Source: Lysinibacillus parviboronicapiens
Lineage (GTDB): Bacteria; Bacillota; Bacilli; Bacillales_A; Planococcaceae
Direction: 5' to 3'
Assembly: GCF_003049575.1 (NCBI RefSeq)
Contig: NZ_PYWI01000010.1
Location: 1-64,000 of the forward strand
Length of the DNA: 64,000 nt
Part shown: positions 16,806 to 25,922 of the stretch, one piece after another
Position numbering within the stretch: position 1 is the stretch's first letter
Layout of the letters: the number at the start of each line of letters is the position of its first letter
Made by a program: the position numbers and the translations under genes
Notes under the pieces: generated by a model
Databases searched by the model: none
What the model was told of the DNA's origin: nothing
The model's input: the letters and a program-made list of their open reading frames with translations, nothing else

Positions 16806-18443
16806 CTACACGAGTGTACTTAGTTTCGGGTAAATTTCTGCCACATTATCGCGTAGTTTTGCCTTAAGGAATTTACCAACTGAAGTTTTTGGAATTTCAG
16901 CTAAGAATACGATATCATCCGGCACCCACCATTTCGCAAATTGACTTTCTAAAAAGGACAGTAACTGTTCACCTGTTGCTGACTTTCCTTCTTTTAATAC
17001 AACGCACGCTAATGGGCGCTCTTGCCACTTCACATGTGGTATCGCAATGACAGCTGCCTCAAAAACGGCTTCGTGTGTCATTAAGGCATTTTCTAAATCC
17101 ACTGAAGAGATCCATTCTCCACCTGATTTAATTAAATCCTTGGTACGATCTGTGATTTTGATAAAGCCATCTTCTGTTCTTACGGCAATATCACCAGTAT
17201 ATAACCAGCCATCGCGGTATGCATCGTGCGTACGTGCGTCACGATAATATTCGTGTGAAATCCATGGTCCTCGGAGACGTAATTCTCCCATTGTCACACC
17301 ATCCCACGGTACCTCCCCATTCTCATTGACAATGCTCGATTCAATGCCAGCCATCGTCATACCTTGCATCGCACGTGACTCAATTTGTTTTTCAATTGGC
17401 CATTCTTCCATCCAAGACATGTAATTCGATAACGCTACAATTGGTGTCGTCTCTGTCATACCATAGACGACAATATAAGGAATACCGTATTTTTCTTCAA
17501 ATGTGCGAATAAGGCGCGTAGGTGATGCCGAGCCACCACAACAAATCGCACGTAGTGAACGGATATCTCGCTCACGTTTTTCTTGCTCCTGTAACGCACC
17601 AAGCCAAATTGTTGGTACCCCAGCTGTTAATGTTACTTTTTCTTGCTCTACTAAATCTAAAATTAAGTCCGACGAGAATTGTGGACCCGGTAGTACTTGA
17701 GTTGCCCCTACATTCACACTCGCAAATGGTAAACCCCATGCATTTGCGTGGAACATTGGCACGATTGGCATGACTACATCACGCTCAGCAATCCCCATTG
17801 AATCTGCCATACTAAGCATCATACTGTGTAATACCAAGCCTCGATGTGAATACACTACCCCTTTTGGATTGCCGGTAGTCGCACTTGTATAACACATTCC
17901 TGCAGGTGCTTCCTCTTCTAAGTCATCTGGAAACTCAAAATTTTCATCTGCGGCTTGTAATAATTCCTCATAATTTAATACATTGGGTAATGTCGTTTCA
18001 GGTAATGTATCTTCATCCGTCATAATAATATAATGTTTCACTGTTTTTAACTCTGAAGCAATATTTTCAATGATTGGCACAAGATCCACATCAATCATCA
18101 ATATCTCATCTTCTGCGTGATTAATAATATAAATTAAGTGCTCTTCTGATAATCGAATATTGACCATATGCAACACAGCACCCGTGCACGGTACCGCAAA
18201 ATACGTCTCTAAGTGGCGATGCTGATTCCAAGCAAAGGAACCAATCTTTTTTCCTTTCTCCATCCCCATCTTTGTAAGCGCATCTGCTAATCTTCGCGTT
18301 CTTTTTGCCCATTGTCCATATGTTAAACGGTGAATTTTATGTGGGCTTGTACGTGAAACTATGGTCTTTCTAGCAAAATAACTTTCTGCTCGTTTAAAGA
18401 AATTTGTTAACACTAACGGTGCTTGCATCATAATAACATCCAT
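16806..18443 (-). CDS. AMP-forming acyl-CoA ligase (fatty acid type)
   Basis: The 545-residue ANL-superfamily enzyme activates a carboxylic acid to acyl-CoA through an acyl-AMP. Motifs are the P-loop-like TSATTGNPKGVVYSHRG near 188, YGMTETTP near 330, GWLYTGDIA near 420 and the C-terminal catalytic Lys in PKTSVGKFLK. It groups by eye with medium/long-chain fatty acyl-CoA synthetases. AAGGG abuts ATG 18443, so MMQAPLVL (about 18431) may be the real start. No acyl-CoA partner gene adjoins. Confidence 0.9.
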   Translation of the reverse strand: MDVIMMQAPLVLTNFFKRAESYFARKTIVSRTSPHKIHRLTYGQWAKRTRRLADALTKMGMEKGKKIGSFAWNQHRHLETYFAVPCTGAVLHMVNIRLSEEHLIYIINHAEDEILMIDVDLVPIIENIASELKTVKHYIIMTDEDTLPETTLPNVLNYEELLQAADENFEFPDDLEEEAPAGMCYTSATTGNPKGVVYSHRGLVLHSMMLSMADSMGIAERDVVMPIVPMFHANAWGLPFASVNVGATQVLPGPQFSSDLILDLVEQEKVTLTAGVPTIWLGALQEQEKRERDIRSLRAICCGGSASPTRLIRTFEEKYGIPYIVVYGMTETTPIVALSNYMSWMEEWPIEKQIESRAMQGMTMAGIESSIVNENGEVPWDGVTMGELRLRGPWISHEYYRDARTHDAYRDGWLYTGDIAVRTEDGFIKITDRTKDLIKSGGEWISSVDLENALMTHEAVFEAAVIAIPHVKWQERPLACVVLKEGKSATGEQLLSFLESQFAKWWVPDDIVFLAEIPKTSVGKFLKAKLRDNVAEIYPKLSTLV

Positions 18444-18620
18444 CCCTTCATCTCATGAACTTTCCCAAATTTCTTGCAAAAATATTAACAGGCTATTTTA
18501 ACTGAATACTATTAATATTCTGAATTATATTATATTAGCACATTAAAGTTAATGCTATATATTCCACAAATTTTCTTTTATATGTAGATATATTGTATTT
18601 TTATAAAACATACTAACATT

Positions 18621-18662
18621 AGTAGTACAAACCAAGGCCATGGTTTGTGCTACTATTTTTTA
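18621..18662 (+). terminator. Terminator-like hairpin upstream of the IS110-type element
   Basis: AGTAG-ACAAACC / GGTTTGT-CTACT closes AAGGCCAT and is followed by ATTTTTTAT on the plus strand. No plus-strand gene lies close upstream, so it may insulate the transposase from read-through or be part of the element's own left end. Confidence 0.55.
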
Positions 18663-18848
18663 TAGTAGAAGTGAAGAAAAGCCGACCAGCCTCTGGGACC
18701 ATTTATGAGTCCGTATATAAAACCGGCTAACTTCATGCCCTTATATGAATCCGTTTAGTATGTTGGGTCCAAGAGATCGTGTATAAGAAAGTGGAATCGA
18801 TAAGGTACTGTGAAGGCTTCTATGATTGGTCAAAAGGAGAAAAATGAG
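18663..18848 (+). ncRNA. Candidate bridge RNA / structured left end of the IS110-type element
   Basis: The roughly 185 nt between the hairpin at 18621 and the transposase start has no ORF but clear pairing potential. TGGGACC (from about 18694) faces GGGTCC (from about 18764), with inner AACCGG / CCGTTT and TTCATG / ATGAA arms. IS110-group elements are known to encode bridge RNA in the non-coding end before the transposase gene. Assignment is by position and structure only; exact ends are unknown. Confidence 0.45.
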
Positions 18849-20072
18849 ATGAAACATGTCATTGCGTTAGATGTCAGTAAAGGAAAAAGTACTGTTGCGA
18901 TTTATGATGGTTACCGCCAATGTGAGTTTGAAGGTGTGCTACATCATACACGGGGTGATTTCGAGCGATTACACGAACGAATGGAAGAAATGACAAAGCA
19001 CGATGGACAAGCGCCAGCTATCGTATTTGAAGCCACAGGTATCTATTCAAAGCCTGTAGAAGCGTTTTTCAAAGATTACGGCTATGCATACTGCCGCATG
19101 AATCCACTTGAAGCGAATTTACAGATGGCAACGATGCGTCGCAATAAAACCGATAGCAGTGATGCCCATGAACTCGCGAAGACACATTTCAAAATGGAAC
19201 GCAAAACAACCTACATACAAGACGATTATTATGAACAGATGCGTGCACTGACTCGTTATTACAATGAAATCGACGAAGAAATCATTTTACTCAAAAGTAG
19301 AATGCATGCCATTTTACAGTTGAGTTTCCCAGAATTAGAAAAGCTGATTACACCGAGTTCAGCACTATTTTTAAATATTGTACAACTAAATCCGCACCCC
19401 GCACTTTTACAGGCCCATTCAAAAACGATTATTACAAATCATTTAAATGGCAATACGCGAAAAAAACTGTCGCTAATGCGTGCGGAGGCTAAAGCGATTA
19501 CATTATTAGAAGCAGCTGAAAATAGTTACCCCGCGATTAAGCCCACAGATATTCGTTGTGATCAAGCACGAGATTACGCAGCTCGCATTGCCGATTTACT
19601 AGAGAAGAAAGATGCGCTTGTGAAACAGATGGTGGAATGATCGGAAGGACGAAAAGAATATCTCGTATTTCGTTCGATTCCTGGGATTGGCGATTCAACG
19701 GCGTGCCGATTAATTGGAGAGATTGGTGACATCCGCCGCTTTCAAAATGCGAAACAACTGAACGCTTATGCAGGCATTGATATTATGCGGTACCAGTCTG
19801 GGAATACGCACTATCGAGACAGGATTAATAAACGAGGAAACAAACATTTACGGAAGATTTTATATTTTATGGTGTGCGCCATGCTTATGGCAAAAGGAAA
19901 ACCGAATCATTTTGTGGACTATTACTACAAATTAAAAAAGCAACCCCAGAGGAAGCCTCATAAGGTTGCGATCATCGCCTGCATCAATAAGTTTCTGAAA
20001 GTGACATTTCAGTTACTGACGCGTGGCATTCTTTACGATTATGAGTCCGCACTACCAGCTCAGAAATCGTAA
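18849..20072 (+). pseudogene. IS110-family transposase interrupted by an in-frame TGA
   Basis: Start is ATG 18849 (MKHVIALDVSKG) with AAGGAG nine bases upstream. The N-terminal RuvC-like DEDD domain is intact: ALDVSKG, FEATGIY, and KTDSSDAHELA. At codon 264 (19638-19640) a TGA stops the frame. The same frame then continues as the Transposase_20 domain with SIPGIGDSTACRLIGEIGD, the serine-containing RYQSGN and KRGNKHLRK, to TAA at 20070. Full length would be 407 aa, normal for the family. The stop falls in the linker between the two catalytic domains. A simple nonsense mutation is the likeliest reading. Confidence 0.88.
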
Positions 20073-20147
20073 TCACCTACATAAAACTATAGCATAATGA
20101 CCTTTCGAAAAAAATAAAAATCGTAGGTCTTTTTGGCGTATCTAAAA

Positions 20148-20193
20148 ATGAGTGTGAAGTGGTGAGGGATATCCCTCACCACTTCACACTCAT
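20148..20193. repeat. Perfect 46-bp palindrome
   Basis: The arm ATGAGTGTGAAGTGGTGAGGGA is mirrored exactly around a central TA. Neither flank has the T-run of a normal terminator. It lies between the IS110-type element and the 309-bp inverted-repeat element. No gene begins or ends within it. Confidence 0.9.
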
Positions 20194-20235
20194 ACAAATA
20201 TAAATTATTCATTAAATAAGGTTGACTAATCGTAA

Positions 20236-20544
20236 GAAAGAGGCTGGGACAAAACTTTAAATTTTAAGAAAGAGAAGCAAAGGTATTATTAAATTGTTGC
20301 TATCTAAAATGAAGAAAAATTTAGACGTTCTTCCTTTTGGCATAAATAAAAGTTAGAAGAGAGCACTAGTTGATGGTAACGAAGGTGGCGACTCCTGGGG
20401 GATTAGCGTGACGCCTGAGACTACAGGCTCAGGCCACGCCCCCGGAAAGCGTCCGCCGTAGTGGACATCAACGTTCACAGCAAAAAAGTGTTAGATCGAC
20501 ATCAGTCAATCTAACACTTTTTCTCTTTTGTCCCAGCCTCTTTC
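20236..20544. repeat. 309-bp MITE-like element with 19-bp terminal inverted repeats
   Basis: Ends GAAAGAGGCTGGGACAAAA (20236-20254) and TTTTGTCCCAGCCTCTTTC (20526-20544) are perfect inverted repeats. Inside is a GC-rich block, 20369-20472, bounded by GTTGATG / CATCAAC and containing GGTGGCGACTCCTGGGGG and CGGAAAGCGTCCGCC. I recognise this as a common interspersed repeat of Bacillaceae. A second hairpin with AGTGTTAGAT / ATCTAACACT follows. There is no coding capacity. A related but divergent block occurs at 39472-39589. Confidence 0.75.
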
Positions 20545-20549
20545 ATTTA

Positions 20550-21503
20550 TTATGAAATCGCCTTTGTTTGAAGCTTGAGTTTTAATTTCTCCAGCATATC
20601 TGCTGTCATTCTTGCTAAATCGTACTCTGTCTGAAAGCCCCATTCCGTTTTTGCGGCTTCAATATTTAAAGAGTTTGGCCAACTATCAGCAATGGCTTGG
20701 CGTACAGGATCAACCATATAGTCCATACGGAAATGTGGAAGATGTTTTTTAATTTCAGCTGCAATTTGTGATGGCTCAAAGCTCATAGCAGTTATATTAA
20801 AGGCATTGCGATGAATTAATTTCTTACTATCCGCCTCCATTAAATCTACAATAGCCTGTAATGCATCTGGCATATACATCATATCCATGTACGTGCCCTC
20901 TTTAATGTAAGAAGTGTACTTACCTTGCTCAATTGCTTCATAGAAAATCTCTACAGCATAATCTGTTGTCCCACCACCAGGAGGAGTCACATAAGAAACC
21001 AGACCTGGGAAACGCACACCTCGTGTGTCTACGCCAAAACGATCAAAATAATAGTCACATAATAATTCTCCGGCTACTTTGTTTACACCATACATAGTTG
21101 TCGGGCGCTGTAATGTATCCTGTGGTGTATTATCCTTTGGTGTTGATGGTCCGAATGCACCAATAGAACTAGGCGTAAAAAATTGTAAGTTCAATTCACG
21201 TGATACTTCTAATGCGTTCATTAAACCACCCATGTTCAAATTCCAAGCGAACAAAGGATTTCTTTCGGCAGTTGCGGATAATAAAGCCGCTAAATGCATC
21301 ATTGTATCTGCTCCAAAGTCCTTTGCTAAATCGTGCATTCTTTGTCCATCCGTCACGTCCAATACTTCGAACGGACCCTTTGTATGATCAAGCTTTCGAA
21401 TATCTGTAGCTAATACATTGTCCTCTCCATAAATACCACGAAGCTTTTCCACTAGTTCAGAACCTATTTGACCAAGGGCTCCTGTAACCATAATCTTTTC
21501 CAT
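20550..21503 (-). CDS. tdh: L-threonine 3-dehydrogenase, SDR type
   Basis: The 317-residue extended short-chain dehydrogenase oxidises L-threonine to 2-amino-3-oxobutyrate with NAD. The Rossmann motif [10 protein letters not shown] is at residues 7-16, followed by HLAALLSA, and the catalytic Tyr-Lys pair sits in [10 protein letters not shown] near 138. [19 protein letters not shown] is typical of SDR threonine dehydrogenases as opposed to generic epimerases. Its usual partner, kbl, is present in this window but about 12 kb away at 33.9 kb. The TIR of the 309-bp repeat ends only a few bases after the stop. Confidence 0.85.
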   Translation of the reverse strand: MEKIMVTGALGQIGSELVEKLRGIYGEDNVLATDIRKLDHTKGPFEVLDVTDGQRMHDLAKDFGADTMMHLAALLSATAERNPLFAWNLNMGGLMNALEVSRELNLQFFTPSSIGAFGPSTPKDNTPQDTLQRPTTMYGVNKVAGELLCDYYFDRFGVDTRGVRFPGLVSYVTPPGGGTTDYAVEIFYEAIEQGKYTSYIKEGTYMDMMYMPDALQAIVDLMEADSKKLIHRNAFNITAMSFEPSQIAAEIKKHLPHFRMDYMVDPVRQAIADSWPNSLNIEAAKTEWGFQTEYDLARMTADMLEKLKLKLQTKAIS

Positions 21504-21826
21504 ATCTCCAAACCTCCACCTGTGAACAATTGTACTTACCGAAAGTACAAAATTTCGTATATAAACATTGATTTAATAACACTTTTGCTGAATTTCATTA
21601 TAAAGTGTTCATATTAAAAATACAACATCAATGTTTATAACTTTTGGAATTTTACCGTAATACCCCTTATTATTAGTATATGGATTCGGAAAAATATTGT
21701 TCCGCACTAAGAATAGAAATACATTTGTCCTCTCTAAAAGAACAAATAGTTTACTTCGCATAAAAAGAACCTTCTTTACCGTCTATACCGCAAAGAAAGT
21801 TCTCTATCATCTCAAGTTATTATTAA
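21504..21826. other. Intergenic region between tdh and the chemoreceptor gene
   Basis: 323 bp of AT-rich sequence. The only structure is the chemoreceptor terminator at 21761-21803. The rest should contain the tdh promoter. Nothing else was seen. Confidence 0.6.
21761..21803 (-). terminator. Terminator of the chemoreceptor gene
   Basis: On the minus strand AGAAC..TTCTTT pairs with AAAGAA..GTTCT and is followed by TTTTT. Confidence 0.7.
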
Positions 21827-23500
21827 TTAAATTAAAAAACGCTTTACAGCAATTTGTAATACCTTAGATACTTTTCGTAATTCTTTTATATAACTATGAA
21901 ATTGCTGCTGAGCAGCTAATTGATCTGCCGTTAACGTTGCTACATGTTTAGTGGAGGCAACATTTGTATTAGAAAGTGAGGTTAGCATCACCGCATCTTC
22001 ATTCACCTTTTTCGTATGCTCCGCAATTTCTTGAACTGTAGCCGAGACTTCTATTATATAAGGCTTAATGGTATGTACTTTTTCTAAAATATGATTAAAG
22101 CTAATTGCTGTTTGACCCGTTACATTCACACCTTTTTCAGTCGCTGTTAAAACACCGTCCATCATTTGTACAGCATAGTTAGAATCTACATGGATATTTT
22201 GCACAATCGACGTAATCGTCTGTGTAGAATGGACCGTTTGTTCGGCAAGTTTGCGCACCTCGTTCGCAACGATTGCAAAGCCCTTACCGTGCTCTCCCGC
22301 CCTAGCAGCTTCAATCGAGGCATTCAACGCTAGTAGGTTGGTTTGTGCTGTGATTTTCTCAATTACTTCTACCATATGATCGATACTTGCCGCGCGCTCA
22401 ACAAGGTTAAAAATAGCTGTATTCGATTTTTCTACTGCAAGCCTAATGGCCTGTATTTGTGCTAAATTTGCTTGGACAATTTCTGTTCCACTTTCCGCAT
22501 CACGTGCAGTGTCATGAGCAAAACTCTCAACAAGCTGAACCTTCTCTAAAATGACCTGTACACCAGTTAGTACCTCTTCCAAAGAAGCTGTATTGGAGGC
22601 TAATTTTAAAGACGAGGCACTTGTAGAATTAGAAATGTTTTGCACATCCTTTGCAATTTTGAGCGTAGTTGTTGAAGATTGTTCAGACGATACTTGCAAC
22701 ATTGCTGTCATTCCTTCAACCTCTTCTGCACTATTTGTAACCGTATGAAGTAATCGTTTTACCTCAGTAACCATCTGATTGTAAGACAGCACAACCTCCC
22801 CGAGCTCATCATGTGCCACGTAGCTCGCATTCGCCGTGAAATCCCCCTGCTCAGCACGTTTTAATAATGACTTTAACTGTCGTGTTGGTACGTTAATCGC
22901 CTTTGTAGCTATAAAACCTATAATGATTACTAATAGTACAACGAATAAGCAAACACCACCGAGTAACCAATAACCAAATTTCATATCCTTTTGGAAAGCT
23001 ATCTGCTGTTCCTCTGCTCTCTGCACTAAGTAGCTTTGTGTTTCTTCTAATAGGACGTGGCTTTGCTGGCTAACCGATAAAAATGATTGCTCATTATTAT
23101 CCAACCGCTGATAGTTTTCGATCATTTCCAGTTGTTGTGCAAGCAATGTTTTATACTTTTTCACCTGATGACCCATCTTTTTATCGATGGCTAGATTTTC
23201 TAATTGACCTAAAGGTTTCTCAATATTTTTGAAAATGGCTGCCAACTCTTGTTCACTACCATTAGTATCAACTAAATAATCTAATTGTCTCTGTGCTTCC
23301 TCTACCTCATTCAACCAGCCAATGGGTACAAGACCCTGTGTATAACTTTCGCTCGCATGCCATGACATTTTTCGTAAATAATCTACACTAAATACTCCTA
23401 GTAATACATTGGAAAGTACACAAACAATCATTAGAACAAGTAGCTTATCTTTCACCTTTATGTAACGAAAAAAATGCATCATCTTCGGCTCCTTCTCCAA
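21827..23500 (-). CDS. Methyl-accepting chemotaxis protein
   Basis: The 557-residue receptor has a first membrane segment near residues 18-38 and an extracytoplasmic helical sensor of about 135 residues rich in Gln/Glu (four-helix-bundle type). A second segment lies near 173-195, then a HAMP domain, then the signalling domain. The signalling hairpin shows [21 protein letters not shown] and [12 protein letters not shown]. The ligand is unknown. The gene is monocistronic; chemotaxis partners are elsewhere. Confidence 0.94.
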   Translation of the reverse strand: MEKEPKMMHFFRYIKVKDKLLVLMIVCVLSNVLLGVFSVDYLRKMSWHASESYTQGLVPIGWLNEVEEAQRQLDYLVDTNGSEQELAAIFKNIEKPLGQLENLAIDKKMGHQVKKYKTLLAQQLEMIENYQRLDNNEQSFLSVSQQSHVLLEETQSYLVQRAEEQQIAFQKDMKFGYWLLGGVCLFVVLLVIIIGFIATKAINVPTRQLKSLLKRAEQGDFTANASYVAHDELGEVVLSYNQMVTEVKRLLHTVTNSAEEVEGMTAMLQVSSEQSSTTTLKIAKDVQNISNSTSASSLKLASNTASLEEVLTGVQVILEKVQLVESFAHDTARDAESGTEIVQANLAQIQAIRLAVEKSNTAIFNLVERAASIDHMVEVIEKITAQTNLLALNASIEAARAGEHGKGFAIVANEVRKLAEQTVHSTQTITSIVQNIHVDSNYAVQMMDGVLTATEKGVNVTGQTAISFNHILEKVHTIKPYIIEVSATVQEIAEHTKKVNEDAVMLTSLSNTNVASTKHVATLTADQLAAQQQFHSYIKELRKVSKVLQIAVKRFLI

Positions 23501-23655
23501 CTCTTACCAATAATGATAGTATGAAGATATAAAGCCAGTGTTATGTTTTTGTAAAAATTCCTCGAAGAATTTTACTTTTTCCTTAACAAGCAACCTTCCA
23601 CACATTTCCATCGTTGTCTATCTATATACACTTTTTCATTTAAGGGGGTGTTTGC

Positions 23656-24822
23656 ATGATGCAGCTCAAGAAGTTGGATGGCAGTTTGGTCGTTAGTTTA
23701 TTTTTGCTCGGTGTAATTAGTTGCCTTTTTGTACATTCAGGTAGCGTAGTATTTGAACAATATACAAGTTCATTTATTATAAAACAAAGTATTTTTTATC
23801 TTATCGGTTTTTCAATGATGTTCGGGGTGGCAATGCTTGATATTGAACAATTGAAGAAAATTGGTTGGCCATTTTACGGATTAATGGTTTTATTGACAGT
23901 TGGGTTAATTGTGGCACCAGAGAGTATTGCACGAACTGTAAATGAAGCTAAGTCCTGGTATCAGATTCCATTTTTAGGTTCTCTACAGCCATCGGAATTT
24001 TTGAAATTTGCTTTTTTAATAGTTGTTGGTAAGGTCATTGTCGCTCACCAGGAAAAGCATGTGCGCCCTTCATACTTAACAGATTTAGCTCTACTACTTA
24101 AAATTGCACTTATTGTTATTCCACCGACACTTGTTGTTTATAAGCAGCCTGATACGGGCATGGTTATGTTGTATATGGCGATGATTTTACCGATGATTTT
24201 CTTTTCTGGTATACACACAAAATTACTTGTAGCCTTTACGACTATTCCAGTGGTTATTGTGAGTACAGTCGTTATTCTTTATGTGCAATTTAATGATTTC
24301 TTTACGGAAAAACTATTAGGAAAATTATCAGGACATCAAGTATCTCGTATTTACGGATGGCTACAACCCTATGAATATCCCGATTCCTCTTTTCAAGTAC
24401 GACAGGGCTTTTTAGCAATTGGATCTGGTGAGTTTACTGGGAAGGGATACTTAAACAACGATGTCTACGTACCAGAAAAGCATACTGATTTCATTTTCTC
24501 TGCTATTGCTGAGGAATTTGGTTTTGCAGGTGGTGCCTTTGTGATTATGTTGTTATTCTTTGTCATTTATCGCATTGTACTTATTACTGTCCAAGCAAAA
24601 GACCCATTTATGGCATTAATGGGGGCTGGTATTTCTAGTTTATTAGCTTTCCAAATTACACAGAATATTGGTATGACACTCGGCTTATTACCAGTAACAG
24701 GTGTAACATTGCCATTTTTAAGTTATGGAGGGAGCTCACTGCTATCCAACTTTATGTTAATGGGCATTGTAATGGTGATACATAAATCCTATAACGGGTA
24801 CATATTTACTTATAGGAAATAG
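23656..24822 (+). CDS. SEDS family protein (RodA/FtsW/SpoVE type)
   Basis: The 388-residue polytopic protein (about ten segments) belongs to the SEDS peptidoglycan glycosyltransferases, which work with a class B penicillin-binding protein. Characteristic blocks are SLQPSEFLKFAFL near residue 112, the large-loop region YGWLQPYEYPDSSFQVRQGFLAIGSG, and the C-terminal LLPVTGVTLPFLSYGGSSLL. By sequence it is more RodA-like than FtsW-like, but the call among paralogues is uncertain. SD AAGGGGGTG precedes ATG 23656. A 32-codon membrane-peptide gene follows within nine bases. Confidence 0.88.
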   Translation: MMQLKKLDGSLVVSLFLLGVISCLFVHSGSVVFEQYTSSFIIKQSIFYLIGFSMMFGVAMLDIEQLKKIGWPFYGLMVLLTVGLIVAPESIARTVNEAKSWYQIPFLGSLQPSEFLKFAFLIVVGKVIVAHQEKHVRPSYLTDLALLLKIALIVIPPTLVVYKQPDTGMVMLYMAMILPMIFFSGIHTKLLVAFTTIPVVIVSTVVILYVQFNDFFTEKLLGKLSGHQVSRIYGWLQPYEYPDSSFQVRQGFLAIGSGEFTGKGYLNNDVYVPEKHTDFIFSAIAEEFGFAGGAFVIMLLFFVIYRIVLITVQAKDPFMALMGAGISSLLAFQITQNIGMTLGLLPVTGVTLPFLSYGGSSLLSNFMLMGIVMVIHKSYNGYIFTYRK

Positions 24823-24831
24823 GAGGAACAT

Positions 24832-24930
24832 ATGGACAATACTTTAAAAAAGCGCATTTTATTATTACTGCTATTAACTGGCGCTGTTTTATTTATACTT
24901 ATACTTCGTCTAGCCTTTCTTATGCTTTAG
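24832..24930 (+). CDS. 32-aa single-span membrane peptide after the RodA-like gene
   Basis: AGGAGG at 24821-24826 overlaps the stop of the upstream gene and lies five bases before ATG 24832. The peptide MDNTLKKRILLLLLL.. has a basic N-terminus and one long hydrophobic helix ending in LRLAFLML. It resembles the cytoplasmic anchor of a class B penicillin-binding protein with the extracellular part missing. It could be a true microprotein or a truncated PBP gene; no PBP sequence continues downstream in any frame that I could see. Confidence 0.6.
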   Translation: MDNTLKKRILLLLLLTGAVLFILILRLAFLML

Positions 24931-24949
24931 TGAATGTACATTTGTCTCC

Positions 24950-25012
24950 TATAAAAAAAAAGCTGTTCTTAGTACCATACATCTGGTGTTAAGAGGCAGC
25001 TTTCTGTTATTG
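24950..25012. terminator. Terminator between the RodA-like unit and mtnU
   Basis: AAAGCTG..CTTAGTACC / GGTGTTAAG..CAGCTTT imperfect hairpin with A- and T-rich flanks, between convergent genes. Confidence 0.75.
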
Positions 25013-25037
25013 TTTTAGATGGTGAATTTCTTAAGTT

Positions 25038-25829
25038 TTATTTCATGACAACGCCACTATATAATCCAGGTCTACGGTCATCATAAACAGGAATTCTACC
25101 TCGTACTTCATCGACGATTGAGAAGTCAACATCTATAACAGCCACTTCTTCGTCCTCTGCACCAACCCACAGTACCTCTCCCCACGGCTGAATAATCATG
25201 GATTGTCCGTTGAAGTTTTCCACCTTTTTCGCTATACGGTTGATCGCAATGACGAAGCATTGATTTTCGATGGCACGTGCTTGTAATAATGTTTTCCAGT
25301 GATCAATGCGTGGTGTTGGCCACTGTGCAGGTACAAACAAGACTTTTGCGCCGTCTAATGCATGGGCACGTAACCATTCTGGGAAGCGGATGTCATAGCA
25401 AATTACACCTGCCGCCTCAATATCGCCAAGTGCAAAGCGATTCATTTCATCACCCGCTTCTAAATATAAATGTTCGTCCATCAAGCGGAATAAATGTGCC
25501 TTACTGTATTCTCCTACCTGCTTCCCTTTGTTATCAAACGTATACATTGTATTGTAAAATTTGTCGCCCTTTTTCGTTGACACCGAGCCTCCAACAATAT
25601 GTACGCCAAGCTCTTTCGTTAAACCTTGTAGAAATGTTTTTGTGCGCTCGCCATCGACGTCCGCAAGCTCTGGTAATTTTTCAAGCGCATAACCTGTATT
25701 CCACATCTCTGGTAGTACAATAATCTCTGCACCGAGACTTGCAGCCTCACGAATCTTTTTTTCTGCGCTTGCGAAATTTTCTTCTACTTTGCCAAAACCT
25801 ACGTTTAATTGAATACAACCGATTTTCAT
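25038..25829 (-). CDS. mtnU: Nitrilase-family omega-amidase (MtnU-like)
   Basis: The 263-residue carbon-nitrogen hydrolase has the Glu-Lys-Cys triad in LPEMWNTGYAL (E41), YSKAHLFRL and GVICYDIRFPEWL. It matches B. subtilis MtnU (YkrU), which hydrolyses the alpha-ketoglutaramate or similar amide formed when a glutamine transaminase makes methionine. It is divergent from the mtnE-type aminotransferase gene only 93 bp away, as expected for the methionine salvage pair. Confidence 0.87.
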   Translation of the reverse strand: MKIGCIQLNVGFGKVEENFASAEKKIREAASLGAEIIVLPEMWNTGYALEKLPELADVDGERTKTFLQGLTKELGVHIVGGSVSTKKGDKFYNTMYTFDNKGKQVGEYSKAHLFRLMDEHLYLEAGDEMNRFALGDIEAAGVICYDIRFPEWLRAHALDGAKVLFVPAQWPTPRIDHWKTLLQARAIENQCFVIAINRIAKKVENFNGQSMIIQPWGEVLWVGAEDEEVAVIDVDFSIVDEVRGRIPVYDDRRPGLYSGVVMK

Positions 25830-25922
25830 TTTTCATTCCCCCTCTAGACAATATGTAAAAAAAGTAATAGTATTTGCATCATATCTACAATAATTATTAT
25901 ATTCTGAAAAAGGTGAAAGTAC

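Larger units (their letters stand above)
18660..20140 (+). mobile_element. IS110-family insertion element, probably inactive
   Basis: The extents are approximate. They include the structured left non-coding part, the stop-interrupted transposase and a terminator-like sequence (GACCT..CGA / TCG..AGGTC with a T-run at about 20099-20135). IS110 elements normally lack terminal inverted repeats, so ends cannot be set without a second copy. It lies between the acyl-CoA ligase and tdh genes and breaks no recognisable gene. Confidence 0.7.
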
